The notes: generated by a model not told the origin, from the letters alone. A stretch of DNA of 64,000 bases from Microcoleus sp. AS-A8 (GCA_039962225.1 JAMPKV010000005.1:1-64000); one strand, 5' to 3'. Positions 17,076 through 26,318 are shown, counted from the first letter of the stretch. Numbers and translations: made by a program.

Positions 17076-17783
17076 TTAATGGATAACCGATAGGTGCTGC
17101 TCGGGAAGAGACGAGTGTTCGATGTGAGAACAGATCCAATCAAACCAAGCCTCTAATCCTTCACCAGTCTTCGCAGAAACAGGAATAATTGTGACATCAG
17201 GATTCATTTGCCGCACATTGGCGACAATCCGATTTACGTCAGTATCCAGATGAAGGGCTAAGTCCATCTTGGTAATTAGCAAACAATCGGCTTCTTGAAA
17301 CATCACCGGATATTTCAGAGGTTTGTCTTCTCCTTCTGTTAAACTCAGCAGAGCGACTTTGGCGTGTTCGCCCACTTCAAATTCAGCCGGACACACCAAG
17401 TTCCCAACGTTTTCCACGAGTACCAGATCGAAATCAGAAGGGTTGTACTGATGCTCTAGCTGATGGATACCCCCTGCAACCATTTTGGAATCTAAGTGAC
17501 AGGAACGTCCGGTGTTGATGGCAATCACAGGCACCCCATATTGACGAAGGCGATCGGCATCGAGTTCAGTTGTCATATCGCCTTCAATGACAGCAATCTT
17601 TACTTTATTACTGAGGGCGGCTAGTGTCTGTTCTAAGAGAACAGTTTTACCCGCACCGGGACTACTCATGATATTGAAGCAAGTAATGCCCCACTCATCG
17701 AAATGGGCGCGATTGTGGTCGGCTCCTGCCTGATTGGCATGGAGTAAGTTAATTCCTAGAGCGGCGTCAAATGTTTGGTGCAT
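17076..17783 (-). CDS. hypB: Nickel-insertion GTPase HypB
   Basis: The 235-residue protein is a SIMIBI-class GTPase: P-loop SSPGAGKT, switch region [14 protein letters not shown], metal-binding [10 protein letters not shown] (Cys and His), and ITKMDL for guanine recognition. It lacks the N-terminal CxxCGC motif of E. coli HypB and any His-rich nickel store. HypB drives nickel delivery together with HypA. No hydrogenase gene lies in the window. Position next to gdmH and hypA, as in Synechocystis sll1077-sll1079, indicates that it loads nickel into the guanidine hydrolase. The gap to hypA is 104 bp. Confidence 0.93.
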   Translation of the reverse strand: MHQTFDAALGINLLHANQAGADHNRAHFDEWGITCFNIMSSPGAGKTVLLEQTLAALSNKVKIAVIEGDMTTELDADRLRQYGVPVIAINTGRSCHLDSKMVAGGIHQLEHQYNPSDFDLVLVENVGNLVCPAEFEVGEHAKVALLSLTEGEDKPLKYPVMFQEADCLLITKMDLALHLDTDVNRIVANVRQMNPDVTIIPVSAKTGEGLEAWFDWICSHIEHSSLPEQHLSVIH

Positions 17784-17887
17784 CGTTTAATAATGGGTAA
17801 TGGATCATTGGGGAGTAAGGGCGGGTTTTGAACAATCGTTATCCTCAAAAAGTAAAAAGTGATCGTTAAACCCACCCCTACTAAGTT

Positions 17888-18280
17888 TTATGAGATATGG
17901 GTATCTTGTCCGCCCGCAACCACTACGTCGGGTTGTGCGTATTGAACGCGCTCGATTTTCAGCTCTCGCCCAGAACGGATGTCTTCCATCGGTGAACTAC
18001 AATCTGGGCAAGCATATTGAATGCCGATTTCGGGGCGATATTCCTGTTGGCAGCGATGACAAAAGGCAATTAATGGAGTTTCCTGAATTACCAGTTTTGC
18101 GCCATCTAAAAAGGTGTTGCGGGTCTGAACTTCAAATGCGAATTGTAAGCTTGCGGGTTCTACACAAGTGAACTGACCTACTGTGAGATAAACATGAGAA
18201 ATTTTGGGGTGTTCCGGTTGTGCTTCCCACCAATCCCGCACGGTTACAATTAGCGCCTTGGTCATGTCAGTCTCGTGCAT
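17888..18280 (-). CDS. hypA: Nickel chaperone HypA
   Basis: The 130-residue protein starts MHETD, so His2 is available for nickel binding as in all HypA proteins. A zinc site of two CxxC pairs follows (FCHRCQQEY and YACPDCSSP). HypA accepts and passes nickel to target enzymes with HypB. Its start codon lies 3 bp after the gdmH stop codon, so translation is probably coupled. This tight coupling supports GdmH as the client. The C-terminus carries a short extra tail (~20 residues). Confidence 0.94.
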   Translation of the reverse strand: MHETDMTKALIVTVRDWWEAQPEHPKISHVYLTVGQFTCVEPASLQFAFEVQTRNTFLDGAKLVIQETPLIAFCHRCQQEYRPEIGIQYACPDCSSPMEDIRSGRELKIERVQYAQPDVVVAGGQDTHIS

Positions 18281-18283
18281 TGT

Positions 18284-19489
18284 TTAAGTCCACGCTACGA
18301 GTTCGGGTTGGGATTCTGGATGAATATAGGCGGGTTTCTCTTTGCGCGGAAGCTGACCGGATAGCACCAAATGCGCCATCGCATCACAGATTACGCGAGT
18401 TGCCATCAGAGAGGTAATATCACTGATGTCGTAGGGTGGGGAAACTTCCACGACTTCCAAACCACAAACAGGAGCCTTTTGCACAATCTTGCCCAGCAGA
18501 TGGAGGGCTTCGCGGGGGAGGAGTCCACCGGGTTCGGGCCAGCCTGTACCAGGGACAAAGCCTGCATCAATGCAGTCAATATCAAAGCTGATGTAGACAC
18601 AATCGGTGCCATCTAATGCCCGTTCGAGGGCAAAATCTACAGCGGCATCCAACCCCATTTCGGTAATATCGGTCACGGTTAAGATATTATGACTTGCCCG
18701 TTCTCGGTAAAATTTGATGCCCTCGCGGGGACATTGCCAGCCGCCAATCCCTAATTGCACTAAGTTCTTGGCTGGGGCGTTCTTCATGTTCGTGGCATGA
18801 AACCAAGGACAGGTGTGCATCCGCTCATCTAGGTCGGTTTCTTGGGTATCGACGTGGCGATCAAAGTGAATGATGCCCACTTTCTTGTCGCCCAAGTGCC
18901 GACAAATGCCCCGAACAGTGGGGAAACCAATGGAATGGTCACCCCCTAGAATAATCGGAAATGCTCCAGAGCTAAAGATGTGAGCAATACCTTTGGAAAT
19001 CTGGTCAAATGACTTTTCGTTGTTGGCGGGAATAGTGAAGATATCGCCCACATCACAGAGTTTGATTTGCTCGCGCAAGTCAATTCCCAACTCAAAATTG
19101 TAGGGCGTATACAAGGCAGAAATGCGGCGAATACCTTGGGGACCAAAGCGAGTACCGGGTCGATAGGTTGTTCCAGAATCGTGAGGAACGCCCACGATCG
19201 CCACATCATACTCCCCAACCTTGCGAACATCCTCTACATACGGTGCTTTCATAAAGGTGTTGATGCCAGCGTAGTGAGGGAGTTCACCGCGTGAGAAAGT
19301 GGGAATGCTGCGATCGCGAATACTTTCTGCCGCTTCTAAACCGTATTCCAGCCCTTTGGATACCTCCTGCTGCCAACCCGTCTTCGGCAGTCGAGCTTCC
19401 AACTCCAGCGCCCGTTGCGCCTGAGTCGGATAATGCCCATTCCCATCTGGACTCTGAAACAGAGGGTTTTCAGAATTATTTTCAGTCAT
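18284..19489 (-). CDS. gdmH: Ni-dependent guanidine hydrolase homologue (GdmH; ureohydrolase family)
   Basis: The 401-residue protein belongs to the arginase/agmatinase fold and would hydrolyse guanidine to urea and ammonia. Metal ligands are visible: H185 in GGDHS, D210, H212 and D214 in FDRHVD, D303 and D305 in SFDIDCID. It differs from ordinary agmatinase (~310 aa) by an N-terminal extension of ~80 residues and by FDRHVD and DAGFVPGTGWPEPGG around the active site, features I associate with Synechocystis Sll1077. The start at 19489 is preceded by an excellent aggag site; a longer frame to 19645 runs into the riboswitch and is not real. hypA follows within 3 bp. Agmatinase activity cannot be excluded from sequence alone. 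Confidence 0.88.
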   Translation of the reverse strand: MTENNSENPLFQSPDGNGHYPTQAQRALELEARLPKTGWQQEVSKGLEYGLEAAESIRDRSIPTFSRGELPHYAGINTFMKAPYVEDVRKVGEYDVAIVGVPHDSGTTYRPGTRFGPQGIRRISALYTPYNFELGIDLREQIKLCDVGDIFTIPANNEKSFDQISKGIAHIFSSGAFPIILGGDHSIGFPTVRGICRHLGDKKVGIIHFDRHVDTQETDLDERMHTCPWFHATNMKNAPAKNLVQLGIGGWQCPREGIKFYRERASHNILTVTDITEMGLDAAVDFALERALDGTDCVYISFDIDCIDAGFVPGTGWPEPGGLLPREALHLLGKIVQKAPVCGLEVVEVSPPYDISDITSLMATRVICDAMAHLVLSGQLPRKEKPAYIHPESQPELVAWT

Positions 19490-19559
19490 TTGCACTCCTG
19501 AGAAGTTTTCAAAACAATTGACGCCAGCGAGTTGGATCGAACCACATTCGGAATCAATA

Positions 19560-19618
19560 CAAAAAGCCCAGGAGAGGACACAATCAGTTTGAGCAACTGA
19601 TGTTTCTCCCGGGCTTTT
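19560..19618 (-). terminator. Riboswitch-controlled terminator (expression platform)
   Basis: On the minus strand AAAAGCCCGGGAGA (19618-19605) can pair with TCTCCTGGGCTTTT, followed by a short U run. The 5' arm is the last conserved strand of the guanidine aptamer, so ligand-bound aptamer and terminator exclude each other. Confidence 0.85.
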
Positions 19619-19735
19619 CTCCCGCCGTGTAACCGACTCATCCAATACACAAGAAAGCAGAGCGCTTAGATCAGCCAGCTTGCTTCTCTCGGACCAGCAT
19701 TTGAATGATGCAAACCGGAACCCTAGAAGCTGTTA
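19604..19735 (-). promoter_or_regulatory. Guanidine-I (ykkC) riboswitch aptamer
   Basis: The minus strand shows the conserved ykkC blocks in order: CTAGGGTTCCGG, then GGTCCGAGAG, then ACACGGCGGGAGAAAAGCCC and GGGAGA. A variable stem lies between the second and third. It sits 115 bp upstream of the gdmH start. Binding of guanidine should protect the last strand and prevent the terminator at 19560-19618, turning the operon on. Confidence 0.92.
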
Positions 19736-20071
19736 ATTTTTCCTTTCGCTCTGTACTTTGAACGACTTCAAAACAGTTTAAGGTTGTCACCCAATTAGGA
19801 ATCCGTCTAGGAAACCTTTAAACTTTACAGAGGATTATCCTGGGTCTTCACTTCTGGAAGAGTAGCAATGAATCCATCGAGAAAATGTAGTGAAAGCTAC
19901 AAAAAAACGGACAGATTCGCCAGTTTTTGTGGAAAATATGAATTTTTCTTGACAAATTCACTCAACTCTCAGGACGGCTAAACTCCACATTCCATTCACT
20001 GCCTAGTTCTGCGAGTAGAGGCAGCCCGGTGTCACACCTCTAGAGTGCCGATCACCCGCTTCAAGCCTGGT
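19736..20071. other. Intergenic region upstream of the guanidine riboswitch
   Basis: It must hold the promoter of the gdmH operon (minus strand), but no consensus box stands out. No gene, tRNA or NtcA box was seen. Confidence 0.4.
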
Positions 20072-21016
20072 CTAGTTCGCTCGTTGTCTAATTTTATTCC
20101 TTTCCTCGGCACAATTCCGACCTTTGTCTTCACTACCGTTATCGATTCGGTTTTGGTTTCTGCACTGTTCGTAGGTGATTTGTGCAGCGGAATAATTAGG
20201 CAATTGATCTAGTTTTTGCCCTGCTTGATTAAAAAAATTCTGAGCTTCTTTATTCTTACCCTGATTTCTCAAAATTTGTGCTTTCAGGTATAAAACCTCT
20301 GGGTTATTCGGTGTCAATGCCAGGGCACGATCCACAAATTCCATCGCTTTAGAATACTTTTTCAAATCACGATATCCCACAGCAATACCGCGATAAGCTA
20401 AATAAGAAGGAGCTGCATACTTTTCTAATTTCTCAACGGCCTGAGCTGGGTCAGAAAACGGTAAATTGACGGCTAACATTAAATCCATGTAGCCTGTCAA
20501 TAAATTTAGCTCTGGGTCTTTAGGATCAATTTTTTTGGCTTCATCTAGATATTGAAAAACTTTCTGCAATTTGCTCACAGCTCCGACAGGGCCATCTTTT
20601 TTGAACTCGTAAGTTCCTTCTAAAAAATGACCAACTGCGGTGTAAAGATTTCCCCGTAAAGGGTCAGTGGATTTTAGCTGTTGAGCCGTTTGCTGAGTTT
20701 TGGTGGCATAGCTTTTCATGGTGTCCCAGTCTTGAGTCGTGAAAGCTAGAGAAGCTAACATGGCATAAGTTAGGGGTTCATTTGGCTCACTCTGTTCTGC
20801 TTTCTGTAGGTAGCCTTTGGCAGCTTTGTAGTTTCCCGCTTTGAAGATATATTCAAAAGCCGCTTCTGTATTATCCCCAATGGGGCGAGAATTATTGGTG
20901 CGAAAGGGATCTTTTGCCAATGTGGGTGACACCCACAAACTGAGTACCACAGCCGCAGCACTGGCAAGAGCTGTCACCGTCCGTTTTGGCGCAGGTAACC
21001 AAGTCGTCATTGTCAT
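20072..21016 (-). CDS. Exported TPR-repeat protein (Sll0314-like)
   Basis: The 314-residue protein has an N-terminal signal peptide (hydrophobic VTALASAAAVVLSLWV, likely cleavage after TLA). The rest is helical with several tetratricopeptide repeats: residues ~45-110, and clear ones at AYRGIAVGYRDLKKYSKAME and PEVLYLKAQILRNQGKNKEA. Such proteins act as scaffolds. Similar exported TPR proteins are common in cyanobacteria without assigned roles. A second Met three codons in is an alternative start. It transcribes away from the guanidine riboswitch region in tandem, not divergently. Confidence 0.8.
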   Translation of the reverse strand: MTMTTWLPAPKRTVTALASAAAVVLSLWVSPTLAKDPFRTNNSRPIGDNTEAAFEYIFKAGNYKAAKGYLQKAEQSEPNEPLTYAMLASLAFTTQDWDTMKSYATKTQQTAQQLKSTDPLRGNLYTAVGHFLEGTYEFKKDGPVGAVSKLQKVFQYLDEAKKIDPKDPELNLLTGYMDLMLAVNLPFSDPAQAVEKLEKYAAPSYLAYRGIAVGYRDLKKYSKAMEFVDRALALTPNNPEVLYLKAQILRNQGKNKEAQNFFNQAGQKLDQLPNYSAAQITYEQCRNQNRIDNGSEDKGRNCAEERNKIRQRAN

Positions 21017-21038
21017 CCTTAATAAAAATGATGCTTAA

Positions 21039-21415
21039 TAAAAGTCTGACGTTGCAATTGATTGAATGTTCCAGTTTTAAGAGTTGGGACTATCAGTGTT
21101 ATGTTTGTCACAATTGAGAAGAACTCATTGCTTTCTTAAGTTAGCAGCTACCCAGCTCGGTTAACGTTCTCAGTCAAGGAGGTAAATCAACCTTGACATC
21201 AATAGATTTTCGCGATGAGAGTTATCACATTCGCACGGTGTGCGGCTTAGCATGAGCTGAGCGGGGAGGCAAGGAGCTAGCAGTAACGACTGAATAGAGC
21301 GTTGGATAGCACCACAGCGATTGCCAAATTGGCGGCAGCGCCAGAGACGCAGAACGCTAGCCAAGAGCGCTAGTATCCTAACTTCCAAACAGCCCTTTTT
21401 TTTGTACGAACCTTA
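21039..21415. other. Intergenic region between the TPR gene and an ABC ATPase
   Basis: A 72-residue open frame on the minus strand (21170-21388) has no ribosome site or recognisable domain and is not called. Both flanking promoters must lie here. Confidence 0.4.
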
Positions 21416-22090
21416 ATGCTATATCTTAGAAACTTAACTTACCACCCTCCTGCTACCCCCCTAGCCATTTTAAAATCTCTGAATCTACAACTGGCACCAC
21501 AACAACTAGGACTGGTCATTGGTCCTAGTGGCTCAGGTAAAAGTACATTATTGGAAATTTTGGCAGGGTTAGCGCAACAAACGACAGGGGGTGTCTTCTG
21601 GCGAGACCAGGAACTTACGCCGGAACATTTGCAACAGCTAGGAGGGCTCGTCTTTCAATTTCCTGAACGGCATTTTTGTGGTAGTACAATTCTAGAGGAA
21701 TTGCGGCTGGGGCATCCAGAGTTAGGGTCAGAGAAGGTTTATGAGGCGCTTGGGGAAGTCGGACTGGCTAATTTGTCGTTACATACGTCACCCCATGCAC
21801 TCAGCGGAGGTCAGCAGCGACGCCTTGCCTTAGCTGTGCAGTTGATTCGCCAACCCCATATTCTCATGTTGGATGAACCGACAGCGGGTCTAGATTGGTC
21901 GATGCGGCGACAACTAGTGAGTCTTTTGGCAAAGCTCAAAACCCATTGGACACTCTTTGTTGTGACTCACGATGCTGGTGAATTATTGCAAATTTCTGAT
22001 CGATGCTGGACGCTGAATCATGGGGAATTGCAAGAAGTTGATCCAGTGACTCTAAAACCTAGAAGTACCACCCCCGAGCTAGTCACTTGA
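21416..22090 (+). CDS. ABC ATPase of the energy-coupling-factor type
   Basis: The 224-residue protein is a stand-alone ATPase with Walker A GPSGSGKST, Q-loop VFQFPERHF, signature LSGGQQRRLALA and Walker B LMLDEPTAGLD. The FQFPE Q-loop is typical of ECF/CbiO-type ATPases, which drive vitamin or metal importers. No partner transmembrane gene is next to it. Plant chloroplasts have a similar orphan (ABCI11/NAP14), so a metal-homeostasis role is possible but inferred. Confidence 0.85.
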   Translation: MLYLRNLTYHPPATPLAILKSLNLQLAPQQLGLVIGPSGSGKSTLLEILAGLAQQTTGGVFWRDQELTPEHLQQLGGLVFQFPERHFCGSTILEELRLGHPELGSEKVYEALGEVGLANLSLHTSPHALSGGQQRRLALAVQLIRQPHILMLDEPTAGLDWSMRRQLVSLLAKLKTHWTLFVVTHDAGELLQISDRCWTLNHGELQEVDPVTLKPRSTTPELVT

Positions 22091-22297
22091 AGCTATTCTT
22101 CATCCATCATAGGATGTCCTGTTTGATTGATTACCCTTGATTAAGGCATGTTTGTCGTGATCATTTCATAGCGCCCACTCCCAGAAAAATCGCATTCCTC
22201 CCTAGCAATTTTTCTATCATGTGGTTCTCTGACGGGACATGATATCAAATATGATGCATCTCCAGAAGGATTAATTGTGTTAATTGATTAAAATTGA

Positions 22298-22328
22298 GAA
22301 GCTGAAAAAGCCTTAGCTTTTCAGCTTC
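22298..22328. repeat. 11-bp hairpin upstream of rsmG
   Basis: gaagctgaaaa and ttttcagcttc flank agccttagc. It may end the ABC ATPase transcript, although only T4 lies in the arm and no T run follows. Confidence 0.5.
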
Positions 22329-22391
22329 AACCGTTTGACCCTTGATCAAAAAACACAGACGATTAACGAAGTAATTCAACGAATTTGATCG

Positions 22392-23162
22392 ATGAGCGCA
22401 AGTGAGACATTAATACTACCTCAGATGGTAGACATGTGGCAGCTAACTCTAGGATGGCAGCCAATGGACGAACAGCAGGGGCTATTTCAACAGTTTTATG
22501 AAGGCATTTTAGAAGGAAATCGGCGGTTGAATTTGACTCGAATCACTGAACCGATTGATTTCTGGGAGAAACATTTGTGGGATTCTTTGCGGGGGGTTTG
22601 GAATCAAGAGTCGGGCATCCTAGGGGCGACGCCTGCATCACCCGTACAAGATTTAGAAGCTAACAGTGAAATTCAGGCACAATCTTTGAAGCTGATTGAT
22701 ATAGGAACAGGCGCAGGATTTCCAGGAATACCAATAGCGATCGCCTTTCCCCATCATTCTGTTACGTTACTGGATTCCACCCGAAAAAAAATCACCTATC
22801 TGAACGCTTTAATTGCCCAGTTAGGGATTCAAAATGTTACTACTTTAATCGGTAGAGCTGAAGCACTGACTCATCAGCTTCAACATCGGCAAACTTATGA
22901 TATTGCTCTCCTCCGAGCTGTTGCACCAGCTTCAGTGTGTGCTGAGTATGCCCTGCCCTTGTTACAAACAGGGGGTTTAGCCATTCTTTATCGAGGTAAT
23001 TGGACAGACGAAGAGACCGAATCTCTTAAGCCGATTCTAGAAAAATTAGGTGGGGTAATCGAATCGATTGAAGGGTTCACGACACCGATTAGTAAAAGTG
23101 TCCGTCACTGCATTTACTTACGCGCTTGTGCACCGCTCAAAGAGCTACCTCTAAAAAAATAA
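22392..23162 (+). CDS. rsmG: 16S rRNA (guanine-N7)-methyltransferase RsmG
   Basis: RsmG methylates G527 of 16S rRNA. The 256-residue protein shows the SAM-binding motif DIGTGAGFPGIPIAI near the middle, preceded by the family N-terminal part RRLNLTRITEPIDFWEKHLW and followed by LLDSTRKKITYLNA and the RAVAP segment. It is slightly longer than E. coli RsmG because of an insert of about 20 residues before the SAM motif (residues ~80-105). The ATG at 22392 is used; no strong ribosome site precedes it. Confidence 0.95.
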   Translation: MSASETLILPQMVDMWQLTLGWQPMDEQQGLFQQFYEGILEGNRRLNLTRITEPIDFWEKHLWDSLRGVWNQESGILGATPASPVQDLEANSEIQAQSLKLIDIGTGAGFPGIPIAIAFPHHSVTLLDSTRKKITYLNALIAQLGIQNVTTLIGRAEALTHQLQHRQTYDIALLRAVAPASVCAEYALPLLQTGGLAILYRGNWTDEETESLKPILEKLGGVIESIEGFTTPISKSVRHCIYLRACAPLKELPLKK

Positions 23163-23242
23163 TAGGAACAAGGAAACAAAATACTTGAAGTCGTAAAAAT
23201 TATTCAATCCCAATTGGAATAGAGCCGTACAAACCAAGAGGG

Positions 23243-24430
23243 TTATTGTTGGGATAAACGCTTAACTTTCTCGCCACCTAAAAGCTGATGAGCATCTTCC
23301 AGCAAGGCGGGAATTTTGTCTGCATGAGGACTATGACGCAAACAATATCGTAAGTCTAATTCTCTAACTCGGTCTGCTCGGCTACCAGGAAACCAGTGAC
23401 TTGCACCATCTAACAGGTTATAGCGCCCTTTGGCATATTCCACCAGGTCGTAGGCCAGAGCGAGATTTCTCAGCCACAAGATAACAGGGATATTCATCAG
23501 TCCTGGCGTTTCTTCATGGGTTGGTAAGCCAATCTGCCATGTTTTGACCCACTCTTCTCCCAAAACAGCGATCGCTTCTTGTTCCAGACGCACGAGAATC
23601 GGTGATAAGAGTTCATCGGCTCTATCCAGCAATTCAACGGCCTTCAGGTGTTCATCAAAATCCGTTGGGTTGAATGCTCCTATACTCAAAGTATTGACTT
23701 GAGGATGGGAGAGACAAAATAAATCATTAAACACCATCGGACTCAGAGGGGCACACAATTCTACTAACTTCTGGGATGGTTTTTGTAACATTCCCCCTTT
23801 GTCCGAAGGGCTGATGATAAAAACCCCCATGTCGTGGCGTCTGGCAGCCTCGATCGCAGGCCAGTTGGACTGGTTAATGTAGTACCAGTGCAGGTTCACA
23901 TAATCGAATTGGTTTGTTTCTATGGCCTTAACAATTACATCCGATGGGCCATGGGTAGAAAAGCCTACGAATCTGACTTTCCCTTGCTCTTGTAGCTGCC
24001 GTACCACATCCAAAAAGCCACCAGGGCGGATAGTATCATGAAGCAGCCAGTGTGTATTAATGCCGTGCAGCCCTAACAAGTCAACGTAGTCTAGCTTGAG
24101 ATTCGCCAACGACTTGTCAAACTCACGCCGAAATTCTTTCGGACTGCATTCCAGCATCACTTTAGTCTGGACAATGATTTGCTCACGGGGAAGCCTCGCC
24201 AGAATTGGTCCTAATTGCAGCTCAGACGTACCATAAGCACGAGCTGTTTCAAAGTGGTTAATGCCAACTTCTAGAGACCGATGAACAATCGCTTCCAAAT
24301 TCTGCTGACTACGCCGACGAACCCGCCACATCGGTCGATCTTTCCAGCTATATTGGTATCTCATGCCACCACAAGAAAAAATCGGCATCTGTAATTGGGT
24401 TCGCCCAAATCTTCGATATTGCATAGCCAT
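23243..24430 (-). CDS. Aldo/keto reductase
   Basis: The 395-residue protein has the (beta/alpha)8 aldo/keto reductase fold with N-terminal MQYRRFGRTQLQMP. The catalytic residues read E in HFETARAYG (usually Asp), Tyr in the same motif, Lys in QTKV and His in LGLHGINTH. The Asp-to-Glu change is common in a large AKR subgroup that often carries a C-terminal ferredoxin-like part, but no CxxC cluster is present here. An extra C-terminal region of ~90 residues is helical. The substrate is unknown. It is convergent with rsmG and in tandem after rpiA. Confidence 0.88.
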   Translation of the reverse strand: MAMQYRRFGRTQLQMPIFSCGGMRYQYSWKDRPMWRVRRRSQQNLEAIVHRSLEVGINHFETARAYGTSELQLGPILARLPREQIIVQTKVMLECSPKEFRREFDKSLANLKLDYVDLLGLHGINTHWLLHDTIRPGGFLDVVRQLQEQGKVRFVGFSTHGPSDVIVKAIETNQFDYVNLHWYYINQSNWPAIEAARRHDMGVFIISPSDKGGMLQKPSQKLVELCAPLSPMVFNDLFCLSHPQVNTLSIGAFNPTDFDEHLKAVELLDRADELLSPILVRLEQEAIAVLGEEWVKTWQIGLPTHEETPGLMNIPVILWLRNLALAYDLVEYAKGRYNLLDGASHWFPGSRADRVRELDLRYCLRHSPHADKIPALLEDAHQLLGGEKVKRLSQQ

Positions 24431-24602
24431 AAAATTTTCTCGCTCATCAATTAATCTTCAGTCAATAGTCATCAGTCACCCATTACTAGTATGGCTAATG
24501 ACTAACGACTGAGGAAAGATGATTCATCCTCAAAAAGAAAGCAAATTAAATCGGCGCTCGCTTAGTCGCTAATGGCAATCAATTCGCTGACAATTAGCGA
24601 TT

Positions 24603-25313
24603 TCACATTTCTCGGACAATGGGCTGACCGTCTTTGACTTCGCCAATGAGAACCTTATCGGCAACGCCGACAAATAAGCCATTTTCTAAGACACCTGGAA
24701 TATTATTCAAGGTCTTTTCGAGTTCAGCCGGATTATCGATGGAATCAAATTTCACATCAATTACCATATTCCCTTGGTCAGTAATCACGGGGCCTGCTTT
24801 TTTCACACCCATACGTAACTCTGGCTTTCCACCTAGCTTTTCAATCGCCCGCATTACAGGCGTGAGCGCCATGGGAATAACTTCTACAGGCAACAGGAAA
24901 GTAGAACCTAAGCGGTCAACTAATTTATTGCCATCCACAACAACAATAAACTGGTCAGCCAAAGCATCAACAACTTTCTCACGAGTATGAGCCGCACCAC
25001 CGCCTTTGATCAAATTTTTCTGCGGATCGACTTCATCCGCGCCATCAATGGCAATATCAATGTGATCAACAGCATCGAGTGTGGTTAAAGGAATTCCATA
25101 CTTTTTCGCCAAGACTTCTGCTTGGAATGATGTGGGAATGCCTTGGATATCTGTGAGTTCACCCGACTTGAGGCGATTTCCCAAATACTCGATCGCATAG
25201 GCAGTGGTTGAACCTGTACCTAGCCCGACAATCGTACCTGACTGTACAAGAGCAGCAGCCGCTTTACCAACTTCCTGCTTCATCACTATAACGGGATCAA
25301 TTTCTCCGGTCAT
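24603..25313 (-). CDS. rpiA: Ribose-5-phosphate isomerase A
   Basis: RpiA interconverts ribose 5-phosphate and ribulose 5-phosphate in the pentose phosphate and Calvin cycles. The 236-residue protein shows [16 protein letters not shown], the catalytic DGADEVD loop and the [11 protein letters not shown] segment with the general base Glu. Its length is normal for the family. Downstream, an 8-bp inverted repeat (tcgctaat/attagcga, 24566-24600) abuts the stop codon. The upstream region of ~540 bp is non-coding and structured. Confidence 0.96.
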   Translation of the reverse strand: MTGEIDPVIVMKQEVGKAAAALVQSGTIVGLGTGSTTAYAIEYLGNRLKSGELTDIQGIPTSFQAEVLAKKYGIPLTTLDAVDHIDIAIDGADEVDPQKNLIKGGGAAHTREKVVDALADQFIVVVDGNKLVDRLGSTFLLPVEVIPMALTPVMRAIEKLGGKPELRMGVKKAGPVITDQGNMVIDVKFDSIDNPAELEKTLNNIPGVLENGLFVGVADKVLIGEVKDGQPIVREM

Positions 25314-25850
25314 GACAAAAACTCCTTTGAGGTCACACCCAAGGTTTATGGGTTAGGATGGCGTGAGGCTGAATATGCCCCGACACCCCACTAATTAATC
25401 TACTATCCGAAGGTTATTCTCTCATGAGCCGGGAGCGAGACTCTTAAAGGACTGTCGTTCGTTAGGACGAAGTCCAGGAAAGTTCGTCTGACGGCGATAA
25501 TCCCTGTTGAAATTAGTCGTTATTGAAGACCCAAAGTGCAAGGCTCTGAAATCAAATTAATGCCAGATTAAATAAAAAATACAGAAGTTTTAGGATTTAA
25601 AATTATTTTCTAAACCCCTTTAAAGAACTATTTATTATTTGTTTGGGCGTCCGCTAAATATGAAAAACAATAAATATCAAATTAATAGCTTACGGGTACT
25701 TTAACCCCAAACCTCTCAGGAGACTAAGAGTTACAGTACCCGTTGCGAGAGTTCAACCTGATGAGCTCCTTAAAATCAGTAAGCCTATATCGCGGTTCAC
25801 TCAGATTATCGAAAAGAGTAATCTGAGTGAGTGCAACATTTCGACAGCAG
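25314..25850. other. Structured intergenic region between rpiA and rbp
   Basis: No gene is supported. It holds several inverted repeats: gacgaa/ttcgtc near 25472-25490, a 9-bp pair acgggtact/agtacccgt (25692-25743) and an 11-bp hairpin at 25798-25830. A structured RNA is possible but no known family is recognised. Confidence 0.4.
25798..25830. terminator. 11-bp hairpin downstream of rbp
   Basis: cactcagatta and taatctgagtg enclose tcgaaaagag, just past the rbp stop. There is no T run; it may stabilise the 3' end. Confidence 0.55.
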
Positions 25851-26318
25851 CTAGGGATTGCTAGCTTGAGCTGATAAGAGCTCTTTTAGTTTCGCCAACT
25901 CACCAGCCCAACGCGGATCAGGTTGAAATCCGCCTGCATCAGAGGAGGATGCTGTTGTACGTTGGTCGTTACCACGCTTGGACTTTTTATTGCCTGTACG
26001 ACGAGTCGGAGGAGTGTGATTGCTTGCTGAGCGTTGGGGTTCCTCTTCCTCTTGTTGTTGGCTCTTTGAGCGTGGTAGAGCTTTTTCGATTTTTAGGGCG
26101 CTCTCTTGGAACATGTGACCATTGTATTTCTCAATGATCTCATCAGCTAATTCATCTGTTGGTACAGTGACAAAGGCAAACCCCCGACATTTGCCGGTTT
26201 TGCGGTCTTTAATGACCTTTGTGGAAACAGACTCACCGGCGTCTGCAAAGACAGCGTGCAGTTCATCGCGGTTTACTTCTTCTTTTGGTAAATTGCCTAC
26301 GTAGAGACGAACGGACAT
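25851..26318 (-). CDS. RRM-type RNA-binding protein (cyanobacterial Rbp)
   Basis: The 155-residue protein begins with one RNA-recognition motif: RNP2 RLYVGNLP near the start and RNP1 KCRGFAFVTV. A charged, Gln/Glu-rich and Lys/Arg-rich low-complexity tail follows. Cyanobacterial Rbps are often cold-induced and can localise mRNA of photosynthesis proteins. I chose ATG 26318 because ggagg lies upstream and the RRM starts at once; a longer frame to 26420 adds non-conserved residues in what is probably a long 5' UTR. The C-terminal ~25 residues (DPRWAGELAKLKELL) form a separate helix. Confidence 0.92.
   Translation of the reverse strand: MSVRLYVGNLPKEEVNRDELHAVFADAGESVSTKVIKDRKTGKCRGFAFVTVPTDELADEIIEKYNGHMFQESALKIEKALPRSKSQQQEEEEPQRSASNHTPPTRRTGNKKSKRGNDQRTTASSSDAGGFQPDPRWAGELAKLKELLSAQASNP

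Noticed and set aside
19490-19645. N-terminal extension of the guanidine hydrolase
   Set aside because: The longer frame is read through the riboswitch terminator; the ATG at 19489 has an excellent aggag site.
21170-21388. 72-residue minus-strand frame
   Set aside because: No ribosome site, no domain, and unusual Cys/Arg-rich composition typical of chance frames.
25430-25500. Possible RNase P or glutamine-riboswitch-like RNA
   Set aside because: A few similar words (aggaaagt, ggacgaag) occur, but the required conserved blocks and order are absent.
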